Shown one piece after another: positions 35,901 through 48,452 of a stretch of DNA of 64,000 nucleotides; the stretch's first letter is position 1; each line of letters starts with the position of its first letter. Both the position numbers and the translations under genes were made by a program. This stretch comes from Neospora caninum Liverpool (lineage: Eukaryota > Apicomplexa > Conoidasida > Eucoccidiorida > Sarcocystidae): contig NC_018396.1 of the NCBI RefSeq assembly GCF_000208865.1, positions 4,397,101-4,461,100 of the forward strand, given 5' to 3'. The notes below the pieces were generated by a model. It had not been told where the DNA came from. It was given only the letters and a program-made list of their open reading frames with translations, and searched no databases.

Positions 35901-37339
35901 TCGTCCTCGGCCCACCTGAATATGGACCTATCAGCTGACCTGGTTTCTGCGAACGTCCTCCGATGTCAACTGGCCTCACTGCGTGTCTCTCAATCTACCT
36001 TGTTCGCATCCCTCTGTCAATGAAACTGTCGAGATACATCCGGACGAGTAAATGTGCATGTGTAACAGCGCCCACACTGACTGTAAGCAGGTCGGTCCAC
36101 GGACAACATGTCTCTGTCGTCATCTGCTATGCGCAAGTGAATCGACAAAAACCTACGAAATCGTTGATCACAACACAGAAGCATACGCACTGACTCCTTT
36201 GCACCTTCGCATGGAGTAGGACACGAGAAGCGGAGATGCTTCGACGTAGGTCCTGCCACCTTGGAGTGGTAAGGCACGGGCAGTTGCTTTTCGCCACGCA
36301 GTCACGTAGTTTGACAGTCACTCACATTTCAAATCCTTAGGTAGGGAATGGGCGACGCGCTGCAGTGTCGGGTACCTAGAGGGAAGTGGAGCGAAGAAAA
36401 ATAAAAGGTGGGAACGTGACGGGAACGAGGAAAAAGAGGGAGGAAGGAGGGTACAGAGACACGTAACATGCCTATACACCAAGACACAGGGAGCGAGAAC
36501 CCGAAACGAAACTCTAGGACAGAGGGACGGAGCGTGTGAGGCTGCTCCCTGAGGAGGGGACCAACGATAGACAAGGAGAACCAAAGCACAACACAAAACG
36601 GCAAAAAAACGATGAGACGGCGAAGCGAGAAAAAAGACTGGAGAACACAAACGCACACATTCCCGACGACATGCGAGATCAAAAACGAATCTGACACCGC
36701 AGGTGGGGCGACGAGAACACGTAGAAGTCAACGGAAAGAGAGACGAGAGAAACAACACAAAGACACGGGGACGGAAATGGAGAGAAAAGGGAGAGAGCAC
36801 GGCAAACGGGGCCAGGAGAAAGGCATCGGAGACGGAAGAGAGGCACAGCAGAGGGTCAGAACCGCTGGTGACACACCGAAGGAAGCGATGACGACAGGAG
36901 CGGCAGCAGAGAAAACCAAGATGCCAAACAATGCAGGCAAAGGACCAGTCAGAAAAATACCTACCGAAGCCGACTGAGTTCCTTTTCGATTTTCTTCCGT
37001 CCCTTTCCCATCGAGATGGACCCGACGACTCCATGTGGCACAGCAGTCTCAAACCCAAAGTGATTCCGGAACGGATGGAGAGGATGCAACCTGAAGACAC
37101 AAAAAACTCGGCGTTTCGGCAAAGCGATCGCTGGCACAGAACACGCGCGCCCCACAGTTGACGGACCATGGAAGACCCGAGACCGTTTTCGGGCGGGAAA
37201 AGACACCTGGGAAGGTTGCCGCAAACGACAGATCGGCCTCTCACAGAGTGCGTCACAAGTCGAAGCCGCTGCAGAAGCAAGCCTCTGCTCGCCAAGCCGA
37301 TTCGGAAGTTCGCGTGCGAGAAAATCGAGACAACACCAT
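32923..37339 (-). CDS. Unrecognised gene of many tiny exons, about 256 aa
   Basis: I do not recognise this protein. Nine minus-strand exons chain in phase: 37339-37257 (tentative first exon, MVLSRFSRT), 37090-36965, 36152-36082, 35775-35702, 35599-35551, 35428-35385, 35149-35061, 34214-34162 and 33104-32923, which ends in TGA. Several are only 44-89 nt. Donors include GTAGGT, GTGAGG, GTAAGA and GTGAGG; the acceptor at 35428 (GAG) is the weakest. The conserved-looking core is HPFRNHFGFETAVPHGVVGS, a basic stretch (MGKGRKKIEKELSRLR), an acidic LRIADDDRDML, and VEVWNRLAPGRTYEQILNH. The C-terminus is Ser-rich. The short basic leader rich in Arg and Ser could be a mitochondrial presequence, but the start is uncertain: an alternative upstream exon ending near 37210 also fits in phase. 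A soluble protein of unknown role is inferred. Confidence 0.5.
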
Positions 37340-37848
37340 TGCAGGGGGGGACGGCGTAACGGCTACCCACAAAGGTTGAAGTGTAGATACAGTGCCACGG
37401 AGAGAACACACACCCGGTGTGTCAGGCAGCTGCAACAGTCGGGAAGAAGCTCAACGGTTCTTTTACAATGTAAAAGTAGGAACAATACAAAACGAAGGGC
37501 GCGATGCGATTTGCCAAAGAAAGCGCCTATGCAGCCAGGCCGTTCTGGATGTCCACATGCTGAACGCCCACTCCGATTCACAAACAAGTGTCTGCATGCA
37601 CACTTCCCGGGATCGAGACAACTTGGTGTATGCATAGGCCAATCCCTGTCCGTCGAGACACCGACGAACGGCGGCGGCGACTGCGAAACCCTGAAAGAGC
37701 CTTGGAAGCTCCTGTTCTCCAGAGACACTCGCCTCGAACAAATCAGCTGCATGCCGGAGACAGCCGTCCCGCCATCTGCCCCACGAACGCATGGCTTTCC
37801 TCTGGAGAGAAGCGCGGTGTTTCGCGCAGGTTTCACCGCTTTCTAGGC

Positions 37849-38770
37849 CTACTCATCTGACGGAAAGTTTTCCGGGAGCACACTTAAAATTGCCTCAACT
37901 TTGTCAGTTGCCATCTTGGATCCGGCCTGACCCTCCGGCTGGTTCGCTGCGTTAACGCCTGAAGGGAAAAACAACGAAAACTCGAGTTCTCCTTCTTCCT
38001 CCGACTTTGTCTTGCCTTCGCAAAGAGGAGTCACAACGCCAAAACACGCAATTATTAGGAACGCTTTTGAGGCACTCAAGACGGATCTCGTGCGCGGGAA
38101 AGAGCGCGAATGGAGGCTCGTCTCTCGACAAAACAATGAAATTCGCCTTCTAAGAACAATCGCCAAGACGCCTCTCTCGAACGTTCCGCGGGTGTTTGGA
38201 GCCACGCCCTCGAACGTGGAGATACGAAGAGAAAGACACGCGAAAGGGAGTACATTCAGATCCACACCATTTTGCTAGACTGCATGCAGAAGTCAGTGTC
38301 GCCAACAACAGACAGCTTAAAGGGCCGGATAAACACAGTCACAGAGATAAGGTGAATCTGCACACCCGCGCAAGGTGGGTGTCTGTTGGAGACACGGGGC
38401 GGTCTCTCTCCCGGTCACCACTGGTGCAAATGACTGCGATACCCTCAGTCCCAGTGTGCCGTCGATGGACATCTCCACCTGCCGAATGCATCGCTCTACA
38501 TTCAGACCTGTCTCTTTGCTGTAGAGAGGGTCAAGTCACGACTCTGCAACTCGCTGAAGCTCGTCGCTCCTTTTCAGCTAACCAGCAGGCAGTTGCCGCA
38601 AAACGCGTACCGTCGTCGACAGACATTTGTCGCAGTGCACGTTGCACTGCCGTTGCCTTTTGATTCAGGCGCGTTCGTCTGTCGAAAGAAAACCGCGTAA
38701 TTCCCACGAACGCCGCCAGAGGCTCCAGGACTTCGGGGGGAAGACGCGCCTGTTCACAAAAACGACAACC

Positions 38771-38801
<31 letters not shown>

Positions 38802-41800
38802 CGAACGGCTAGCAGTAGAGACAGATGCTGTGGCTGCATAGATCATGGCTATGTGCACACCTTTATCGCGTTTTTTGTGCACAGATTTGAATGTCCCTGT
38901 TTTTATCTCTACGTTGTTGTGCCGTTCTGTCTACCTTTCTGCGTTTGTCTACGTCCTCATATCAGCGAAGAGAGATATGAATATGCATATGCTTTGTTGT
39001 GTCTTGTAAAACGGTGCACGGCGTATGCGGCTTCCAGCTTCCTCGTACGTCCGTGCTCTCGCTTCAGTTTGCGCCTACTTTGCTTCGTAGTCTCTGAAGA
39101 TCGGCGCGTCGATCGAGAAGCGTGTCCGTCTGGAGAGAGTCGCAAAGGAGACACCCGCGAGGACAGAGACAGGAGAAAGCTGCGCTTGTCTGTTTGGAAA
39201 GCCTTTCGATGTCTGCCCCAGACCGCTTCCAGGAGCGTTGGCCTTTCCGCTGCCCTATTCCAGCGAAAAGGAACAGCGACGGCCGGGAGGCTGTCGCTTG
39301 TGTTGCGACAGAGAAGGGAAGATATTTGGAAGAGAACAGAAAGACGAGATAGAAGACGACGGGCGAACCCTCTGCAGCGAGAAGACGAGGTTGAGAGTCG
39401 GAAGCACTGAAGGATCGCGGCTAGGACTCGAAAGAAACGCGCACATGAAGCGACGAGAATCGAGAGAAAAGCAGACCGACACAAAAAGTGCCCCGAACGC
39501 TGAAGAAGCCGTAACGGAGAGCAAACAGGAAAGGAAGGCTGGACAGACGAAGGGAGCGATCAAGGAAGCAGCGGGCAACCCTGCCAGGAAAGGAGAGAAA
39601 ACGAGGTACCCCACAGACTCCGGCAGGAGCCGGGAAGAAAGTAGCCGCGCATCCGCAACTTACCAACGTTTCGTCAAGGCAGTTGCGGGTGCACGAGTGC
39701 AGCACGAGGCGACGCAGTGCCTCTCTCTTCATGCTGTACGGATTTTCCAGGTCCGTGAGCTCGTTCACGAGAACAGGCCGGCTGAGGCGATGGACCAAAC
39801 ACGAGAGGCGAGCGCGCAGCATGCCATGAGCGTACGGGTTCACATTGGTACGCCTCCAACGAAAATTAGCAGAGACATTATCATCGGCTACTGAAGGTAA
39901 GTCTCCAGTTACGATGTGCTTACCTGCGAGGAAAGGCGCAAGGCCAACAGAGAGAGAGCGAGGAAGAGAGAGAACGCGACAACGCCCAGCACACGCACCG
40001 CGCTGAGCTCGCGTATACGCTCGACTTCACCTTTTTGCTTCTCTGCCCTCACGTCCCCTCTCTCTTTCCGAGCCTTTTCACTCCATATACACCCGAGAGA
40101 ACGCGGTCTACGTCTGCGGTTTGGCTCTCTGCACAGCTGTGGCCGCGCTGATGCTTCACCCGGCCTCTGTGTTTCTCTTGGCTCTCTCGCTCTCTGTCTC
40201 TCACCTCTGATCCTGTAGGTCTTCTCGGACAGCAGCCGCCATGACATCGAAGAACTGGTCGCCTTGAACGCCCCGCGCCACGCCGCCCGCGGCGGGCCAT
40301 TGCTGTTCGAGCTTCTCGGTCGTCTGCACGTAAATCTCCGCCTTGTGGAGGTCTTCCGCGAGGCTGAGGAGCTCAACGGGCTCGGAAAAATTAGCAGACC
40401 TGCGAGAGGACACGCAGAGGAGCCGGCGCGTGGAGAGGAACGGACCTATGGTGGAGTCTCGCGAACCCTCTGCTCGAACCGATGAAGAGGCGTCACTTGT
40501 GAAGGAATGCACGCAGGAGGGGGACGAGCAGAACGCGTATCTCGGGTGAGGCTGAGAGGCTGTGGGGGTGAGACAGACAACGCAAGAAAACCCCGGCAGA
40601 AGACTCGCACTGACTCACGTGATGTACTGTTCGTCGTCTTCTTCCTGTCTCAAGCGCTTCGATTTAACCTTTTGTCTCCGCAAGTGAGCAGGTTTGTCGC
40701 GTTCGACCTCGTCTCGGCGACTCGCCCGCCGCTCCTCTCGCCGCTTCTCTTCCGCTCTTTGCCCAGCAAGGTCAGCATCCAAATTCACGCTGCGGAATCT
40801 CTCCCATGGCAGTGGCGTCGGATCGAGAATCTGAAAAACGCAAAAAACCGGAGACAAAGAATGAAGAAAGGCTCCGCAGTGTACGCCGAAAGGCCGTTGC
40901 AGAGAAGCGGAAGCGCAGAACAAGGGCGATAATTTTCGGGACGATCATGCAGTGAAGAGAACGCGAGAGAGGCGCCGAGGAGCGGTGTGGAAACGAAGCG
41001 CAGGAAAACCCAGTTAGGTTTGGTGTGAACGATCCGATCGAAACATGTGTTCAGATGTTACGAGACGTGTAAGTTGACGAGACAAGCGACCCGGAGGGAA
41101 GATTCCCGGCTGAGAAGCCAAAGCTCCAGAGAAACTCTGAGGATGCGACGCGAGCGAGAGGAAACTTGTTTCACGCACTTGCGTGGAGACGCACAAAAGC
41201 GCTCTTCTCTCACTTCTTTTCGCTTCTGCGCGAGCATTTTCAGGCGATCCTCTCGCCGCAAGCCTCCGTAGCGGCTCTCGAAGGAGCGCAGAAGGACGGC
41301 GGCGCTGGAGTCCGCCGAAGGAGCAGTCGAGGAGGCTCTCGAGGCAGTGGGGGCGGCGTCGGCGCACCGAGGCCGAGAGAGAGAGGAGAACGAGCGAGAG
41401 GATGTGCACGGGCGAGGACAAGGCGGGCCGGAAGAGAGAAGGCGACAACGCAGAGAGAACGAAGAAGGGCGAGGGGGAAAACGACGGCCTGATTCAGCAG
41501 GCGGGGCTGCCTTGACACGCGGGCACGGCGACGCAGCGATCGTCCGAATGTGACGGGACACGACCGAGGAGAGAGGAACAAGCAAAAAGGCAGAAGAACA
41601 AGGAGAGAGAGAAGAAGTGGAAGAAGAAGGAGAGAGAGAAGAAGTGGAAGAAGAAGGAGAGAGAGAAGAAGTGGAAGAAGAAGGAGAGGAAGAAGAAGTG
41701 GAAGAAGAAGGAGAGGAAGAAGAAGTGGAAGAAGAAGGAGAGGAAGAAGAAGTGGAAGAAGGCGAGGGAGCGTGGAAGAGTGTGCGTTGGGTAGCCTTGA

Positions 41801-41867
41801 GACGGCCGCCGTAGTGCACCCCAGAGGACAGAGGCACCGAGCTTGAAAGCGCCTTTCTTATCGACAT
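37849..41867 (-). CDS. Unrecognised six-exon protein, possibly mitochondrial, 499 aa
   Basis: Six minus-strand exons chain in phase: 41867-41214 (ends phase 0), 40830-40619 (0 to 2), 40399-40205 (2 to 2), 39853-39664 (2 to 0), 38749-38611 (0 to 1) and 37958-37849, stop TAG. Donors are GTGAGA, GTGAGT, GTGAGA, GTAAGT and GTACGC. The N-terminus (MSIRKALSSSVP) is Ser/Arg-rich and acid-poor, like a mitochondrial leader. It is followed by six nine-residue Ser-rich repeats and about 110 Ser/Pro/Arg-rich residues. From about residue 180 the protein becomes compact: an SFESRYGGLRREDRLKML segment, then ILDPTPLPWERFRSVNLDAD, a very basic helix (about 50 residues, many KR and RR pairs), then mixed helical sequence to the end. 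An upstream in-frame ATG at 42020 would add 51 residues. I do not recognise the family. A mitochondrial ribosome or RNA-binding role would fit its basic helices, but that is a guess. Confidence 0.65.
38771..38801 (+). repeat. (AT)n microsatellite
   Basis: A perfect AT dinucleotide run of about 31 bases. It lies just upstream of the acceptor of the fifth exon of the minus-strand gene (exon starts 38749), so variation in its length would fall in that intron. Confidence 0.9.
41600..41762 (-). repeat. 27-bp tandem repeat, six copies, coding
   Basis: The unit GAAGTGGAAGAAGAAGGAGA plus seven purines recurs with a 27-nt period at 41614, 41641, 41668, 41695, 41722 and 41749. In the minus-strand frame it encodes a nine-residue unit, PSSSTSS(S/L)S, in the first exon of the 499-aa protein. 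The period is a multiple of three, so changes in copy number would keep the frame. Copies 1-3 and 4-6 differ by a shared substitution, showing successive duplication. Confidence 0.9.
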
Positions 41868-43421
41868 GATGCGAAAGAGGAAAGAAAAAGATTGGACATA
41901 TCGTGTACGGACCCAACGAATATGTGCGAGGTTCCCCACCACAAAAGGTCTTTCGGTGGGCTCTGGTGGTGGGCGAGGAAGAAGACACAAGGGAGAAAAT
42001 ACCGAGGTAAAGAAGTGCATGGATGATCAGGCGAAACAGGTAAGAAGCCGCGTGTTTGTTGCCTACTCCCTTTCTCTCCTTTCTTTTTCCCCGTGAACGC
42101 TAGGGCTTTCGACCCCGCCAGGGTTCCTCGACTGTCTCCCGGTTTGTCTCCCACAAGGCCTCGGGACACATTTCTTCAAAAAGGCAAAACGCCCCTCCCT
42201 GGAGGGTCGCAGTATTTGTGGAAAACGGCGACAACCACGTCTGCGCTTCCGAGAGAAAGACGCCTTTTTTCCTTCTTCGCAAATCTCTTCTCTCTCCTCG
42301 CCCTCGCTGTTCCCGACGTTTCTCCACGACGAGCTCTGCTCCGTACTCGCTACCTTCCTCTGACCCTCCCTCTCCTTTCCTCCTCCTTCGCATTGGGTTT
42401 TCTTTCTGACGAGAAAAGAGATGAAGAAAATAAAAGCAGAGGAAACTAAAAAAACATACACACAGAGGAGAGAAAAGTGGAGGCATGTCGGTCCCTCTAC
42501 CCCTCTCCAGCGTTCAGAGCGTCGATTTGTTCGCCTCGCCCTGCCAGCCGGCAACGCCGAGAGCTGCGGTCTGAGAAAAATGCTCTTTCTCTTTTCTCTC
42601 ACAGAGCCTGTTTTTCGGCGTTTTCTCGCCTCCAAGAAACAGAAGGAAACCAGACCCGCTTTCGTCGCGTTCGTTCCATTTCCGTCGTGTCTCTCGTCGG
42701 GAGACAAAACGGCTCCATGGCGCCGCCGATCGATCTCCCGACTGCGCTGTCTTCAAGAAAAAGGGGCCGATGGCGAAGGCGATCCTAACCGCGGATCTCC
42801 TTCCTCCTTTCCTCGTTTCGCCTTTTTTCTCTTTTTGCGGTCGACGCAGGGGAAGGCGGATCCCCGCCAGTCTGTGCGGAGTTCCCGCCGGCTGCTCGCC
42901 CGAGGCGCCCAGACAGGCATTATATTTGAGGGCGGTCGAAACTCTTCGGCTGCCTTCTCGCGTTTCTTGTCCTTTTTCTCGTCGTTTTCGTTTCGCCGCT
43001 GCACGCTTCTCACCCTGTCTTTCTCTCCTTTCCGCTTACCGGTGGATTCCAAAGAACCTCATCAAACCAGCACGTGATCCCAACTCCTTCCTCTCCTCCG
43101 TTTCCGGCTTCGCGTTTCCTTTCCCTTGGGCGTCCTTCGTTTGATCCTCCTGTATCCTTCCTCTTCTGTTGGGGCGCATGCCAGACAGGCGCGAGGATTC
43201 CCGTTCTGAGGATCAGCGGGGCGTCTCTCTCGCCCCGCCTTGCTCCTCCGGGGCGTTTCTGGGGCGTCAAAACTTTCGTCTCGGAGACCTCGTATCGCCC
43301 TATCTTCGCTTCGCCCAGTCTTCGCTTCGCCCTGTTTTCGCTTCTCCCATTCTTCTCTTCGCCCAGTCTTCGCTTCGCCCAGTCTTCGCTTCGCCCAGTC
43401 TTCGCTTCGCCTGCGCTGCCG
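41868..43421. promoter_or_regulatory. Divergent promoter region between two genes
   Basis: The 499-aa gene (minus, starts at 41867) and the Mrs2-type transporter gene (plus, starts at 43422) are head to head, so both promoters and 5' untranslated regions must lie here. The region is strongly pyrimidine-rich on the + strand from about 42080 to 43420 and includes a 16-bp tandem repeat next to the transporter start. No TATA element was recognised. The plus-strand reading frame upstream of 43422 has no ATG. Co-regulation of the two genes is possible but not shown. Confidence 0.5.
43305..43412 (+). repeat. 16-bp tandem repeat in the transporter 5' leader
   Basis: The unit CGCCCAGTCTTCGCTT is repeated exactly three times at the right end (to about 43410), with degenerate copies to the left. 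It ends about ten bases before the ATG at 43422. It lies in the probable 5' untranslated region and is pyrimidine-rich. Confidence 0.8.
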
Positions 43422-46400
43422 ATGGCGACGCGCGGCGGGGCGATCTCGCTGGCTGGCCGGGGCCTCGCCCTTCGCCTGCCGGGCGAGGCGACTCGAGGCC
43501 CGCGCATGCAACGGCTGCTTCCTGCTCGCCGTCTCGCCTCCCCTGAAGGAATCTTCGGCGCCAGACAGCTCGCGCTCTCCCGTTTCTCTTACACGGCTCT
43601 GGGGCGCGTGGCCGCAGCCAAGCACACAGACACAGAGATGACCTGGACAGCAACCGAGACAGAGGACACGGAAAGGCGCGCCTGGCGACGGGCATGGAGG
43701 CCGCAGGGGAATGCTTGTTCATGTGGAGAACCTTTGCGCGGGTGTACACCCGCGTCTTCGCTTTCTGCTTCGCTCGCGTCTTGCGCTATTTCGCACCCGG
43801 CGCCGTCTTCCTGGGCCTTCGCGCCGCTGGCGGCTTCTTCTCTTTGGTCTCCCTCTCGCCTCTCTTCTCTTGTCCTTCATTTTCGTTCCCTCTCTGCGGT
43901 CGCTTCCTGCTCGTCTTCACTCCATCGTGCATATCCTACGTCCGCCGACTTCGCCTCTTCTTCCTCGTTGCGGTCTGTGGCCTCGCTGCTGCCTTTGTGC
44001 CCCGCGTCACCTCTTGCTTCTGCCTCGCGGTCCGCCTGTAACTCTTCACGTCCGGTCTGCGCCTTCGCCGGTCTCTCTGTCCCTCCGCATCCCTGTGATA
44101 CCCCTGCAGCTCGCCGCGCATCCTTCGCTTTCATCTCATCCTTCGCTTCCTCGCGGCTGGCTGAGACGGAGAGGAGCGAGAGAGAGTGCAGCGGGAGGCG
44201 TCTCCGCGAGGGAGAAAGGAAGGTGTTTCACAGCGAGGAGACGCCGCAGAGCCGAGGGCGGTTAGGCGAGCGAGAAGGCGGAATTGTGCGGGAACGAGAA
44301 ACAGACAGGGAGGCAGACCGAGAGGCGAGAAGGAAAGAGCGAGACGAACGCGAAGGAAGAGGGAACGGATCGCCTGCAGGCGTGCGCTCCATTCTTTCCC
44401 CTCGAGCTCAGATCCAGGCAAGTCTCTGTCTAGCAAACGGTGTGTTCATTGCTTTCCACCGGCGCATGGGTGTCTCTCTTCATCGGCCTCTCTCTAGGGC
44501 GTTCCGTTGAGTCTAGATTTCGACAAAGCTCCGCGTTTTACTTTCCCCGGACGGACGTTTAGAAACTTCTCCGCCGAAAGGCACTCCTGTGAAGACCTCA
44601 CGACCGGCACACAGACAGTGACTCTCTTGGTCCCTTTTTCTGCGCCTTTTCCTTCTGGGATCTCTGGCGTTGCCACGCTGTTGTCGCGCGGCTTCCCGCT
44701 TCCACCGGATATACGTGTTCCGGCTTCTCGCCTCTCCCTGGTTCCTGTCTCTTTCGCTGATTCGATTCTGCTCCTGTGGGTTTCTGGCTGTCTCCCTACG
44801 GCGTCCCGCGCCTCATCCATCTGTCTCCTACTGTCTTTCGACCGTCGCAGGTCTGCGTTATTGAGCCCAGCGTCAATCCCGCTTCCTCGTCTCCGTCCCC
44901 GTCTTCCTCGCCTCTTTCTTCCCCTTCTTCTCTGTCTCCTGCTCCCAGTTCAGAAAGGCCTTGTACGAGTTCGTCTTCTCGAGTTGAGCACTCTTCCTTT
45001 TCGGCGAAGGACAAGCAGTTCCACTGTCACTACAGCTCGCTTTCGCGCTATGAACTGGCGACGGAGTTGCAGCTTCCGTACAGCGATATTCGGTTGCTCG
45101 ACGTCGTTCGAGTCCCCTCGTCTCTCAAGTTGCCCCACTCGTCCTCGCTCTCGTCGCTCTCTTCCTTCTCCCCATTTTCTCCCGGCTCTTTCTCGCCTCG
45201 CAGTCGCGCGGCTGCCGACGGGGCGTTGCTGACTGGCACGCCAGGACTCGAGAAGACTGTGCACACCTCCTCAAGAAGCGACGAAGAGAAGGAGAATTCG
45301 ACGGCTGGACGCAGTTTGTTCGCTTCCTTCTTCTCTTTCTTCTCGTCTCCAGTGGCAACGGGAGAGAAGCGAGAGCAGACCCGCTCTGCGCACGGCGGAT
45401 CGAGGGCGAGACGCGACTTCTTCGCGGGCCAGCCGGAGTCTCCGAGAGAAGAAGAGCCCCTCTCTCTGCCCTTCCTGCCTGCTGGTCTCGACGCCCTCAA
45501 ACTGCAGCATGCAAAGATTCTCGTCAGGCGAACGGCCATCCTCGTCCAAATCGAAAACATCGGCGCCGTAATCACGTAGGCACAGGCAGCGAGGGGAAGA
45601 GCAAACAGAGAGAAGCCCCAAGCCGCAAAGAAGCGAGGAAGACGCCCAGGGAACGGGGCACGGTTCTCCAGAAGGATCTCATCTTTTTACTCCTGACTCC
45701 GGTCTTACCTCCTTAACTCTAGCTGTCTTGAGCGAGTGTAGGATGCTGGTATACAGCAATCCTACAGAGCGTGGCTGTCTTGATCGCAGAACTGGAGTCA
45801 TGCATCCCGCATCCGCGGCACTATCATCACGGCTCTTCTATTCGATTTGCATTCTAGGCATGGGACCGCCGAAGCGAGCGGGAGATTCGCTGGTTTCGAA
45901 CTGGGCGAGGGCGCGCCGACGCAGCCCCGTCATCTGGGCGACGGAAGGGAATCGAAGCGTCTTTTTTTCGACAAATAACCCTCTGTTCCGCCTATCTAGT
46001 GACGCGCATATCCCTGGTTCTCGCCGTCTCTGCTTCCACGTGTGTCTGTTCTTCTCAGGCCCCACAAAATGATTCTCCTCCATCCTCACCCTTCAGTGAC
46101 GAGTGCGCTTTTGCACCAGCTGACTTGCGGAGAAGCGACTCCGCAGGCGACGGCTTCGCTGCTTGAATGCGGAAACGCCTCGAGAGAAGAGAGAGACGAC
46201 GTCACAGAGACCTCTTCGTCTGAAGAACCTCCGTCCCCAGCTTCGAAGCCTTCGCTTTCATCCGCCGGCGGCCCGCGTGCCTGGTGTGCAGACACTCCGC
46301 GGCAACTGCCTTTCGAGCTACGCGCCCTCGAGGCTCTCTTCGCCGTCGCTCTCGGGTCTCTCGACGCCGTTGCCAAGGACTACGTCGACCGAGTTCGTCT

Positions 46401-48346
46401 GACCATCGCCACTCTAGGTACAGTCTCCCGCGTTTGTCTCGCCTTGCGCGCCGTCTCCGCTCTTCCTCGTCTTCGGTTTCGCCACTCTCCGTTTCGTCGC
46501 TTTGCTTTCCGCTGCAGTGGATGATGCTGCCTGGCAAAGGCGTTCCAAACCTCTTTCGTGGCGCGATCTATGTCTTGCGAACATTCCGTGGGGATCTGAG
46601 AGCGCCGTTCCCTCCTCCCTTTCTCCTCTTCACAGAGCAAGAGTCCTCGGGCGTCTCGCGGAACTCGCGACGAAGCGCCTCCAGTGCCTGGTCCCTCGCC
46701 ACTGCAGATGCGACGCTCTTCACACTCGTCCATTCCCCTTCTCTTCATCAGCTGATGGTTTTGAAAAATCTTCTCCAGGTGCGAGGAACCGAATCAACGT
46801 ACAATTTCTTCATGCTCATCACGGAGATCTACATATTCATTTCTATTCCTTCATGAAACCAAGCATATCCACACTCATATGCAGATTCCGATACAAGCAT
46901 ATATATATATATATAATATTTGTAGCTGGAGGTGGTCATGCATGCATGTAGGCATCTGTAGGTGTAGAAAACGATACTGGTAACTGACTCCCTGCTCTGT
47001 CCCACTAGAAGAAAAGTACTACCGTCCCCACCCGAAGTTCCTTCGTGTTTATGTTGTCCTTTGTTAATCTAAGAGGGTGTGGTATCCGAGCTTTGAACGG
47101 ACGAATGGATCTTGCCAATCAACCCCTCAGTGGCTTCAGGAGTTAGACATGCGTCCATTGACGGCGCCAAGAAGTTTGTTTGTGGCGAATTCTCCGCCCC
47201 TTCCGGAGTCTGCTGAGAGCCGTACGAGTTGAGGCGTAAGCAACTGCAGATGTGCCCAATGTGCACCCCTAACGGAGGTGTCGATACACCACGCGAATCA
47301 CGCGGCTTCCCACCGTTTCGTTTGTCTGCTTCCAGGATAGCATCATTCTGTATTTGAACTGCGTGGCAAAACCATTTCAGTGGAAATGCTTTTGTGGCCG
47401 TGTTTGCTGCTTCCTTTTGTTTAGGATATCGAAGCGCGTCTCGAGGCCTTCCGTGGGTGCCTGTCTAAGTTGCTCAGCGACGACGGCGACATGGCGGACA
47501 TGTACCTGACAGATCGGCTCGTCTACACGTACGTCTTGTGCTTTCTCTTCAGTGCCTGCGTCGGTCTCCTTTTTTCGCGCTGGCCAAGCGCGTCCAGACT
47601 CGAAACCCCGGCGCAGTGTCTGCGCACACCTGCCAGAGACCACCGCGCTCGTGGTGCTCCAGAGCCTCCCCTGCTTAGGGTTTGGGGTTTGGCGACTTTT
47701 TGACCTGTGAAGAAGCCCGCGTTGGAGCCGGCTTGGCAGCCTTCGAGCTCGAGAAACGCGTGACATCCGCAAATCCAAACGCGAGAAACGCGTCTAGAGA
47801 GAACGACCGGGCGCGCCGTCGCCCCTGAAGCTAAGAGGCGAAACAGACGTGCAAAACCCGGGAGCGTGTGCATGTTTTCAGCATCCCACACGCGCGCGAG
47901 GACCACGCCGACGTGGAACTGCTCCTCGAAGGCTGCCTTCAACAAGTAGACGAACTGCAGTACGACATTCTAACGGCCAAGCGATGCGTCATTCACCACG
48001 AAGAGCTTACCAAGGTGCGACTCAAAACGCCGACTCTCCTGTCGACTGTTTTTCCAGGCTTACTGGCCTCTCCTCTATATGTCTTTTTACCTATGTGTAG
48101 TGGTTTATATATGTAGGTGTAGGTGTACACGTGAGCACACACAGACATCAGTGTAGTATGTTTTCCCGTGTATCATCATCTTTACACATCTATCTATCTA
48201 TCTATCTATCTGTCTGTCTATCTATCTAACTATATCTATCTATCTGTCTATCTATCTCTCTATCTATATCTATCTCGATATATAATCTATATATATATAT
48301 ATATATCTATATATATATATATATCTCTTTCTATACCCTATCTATG

Positions 48347-48399
<53 letters not shown>

Positions 48400-48400
48400 G

Positions 48401-48452
<52 letters not shown>

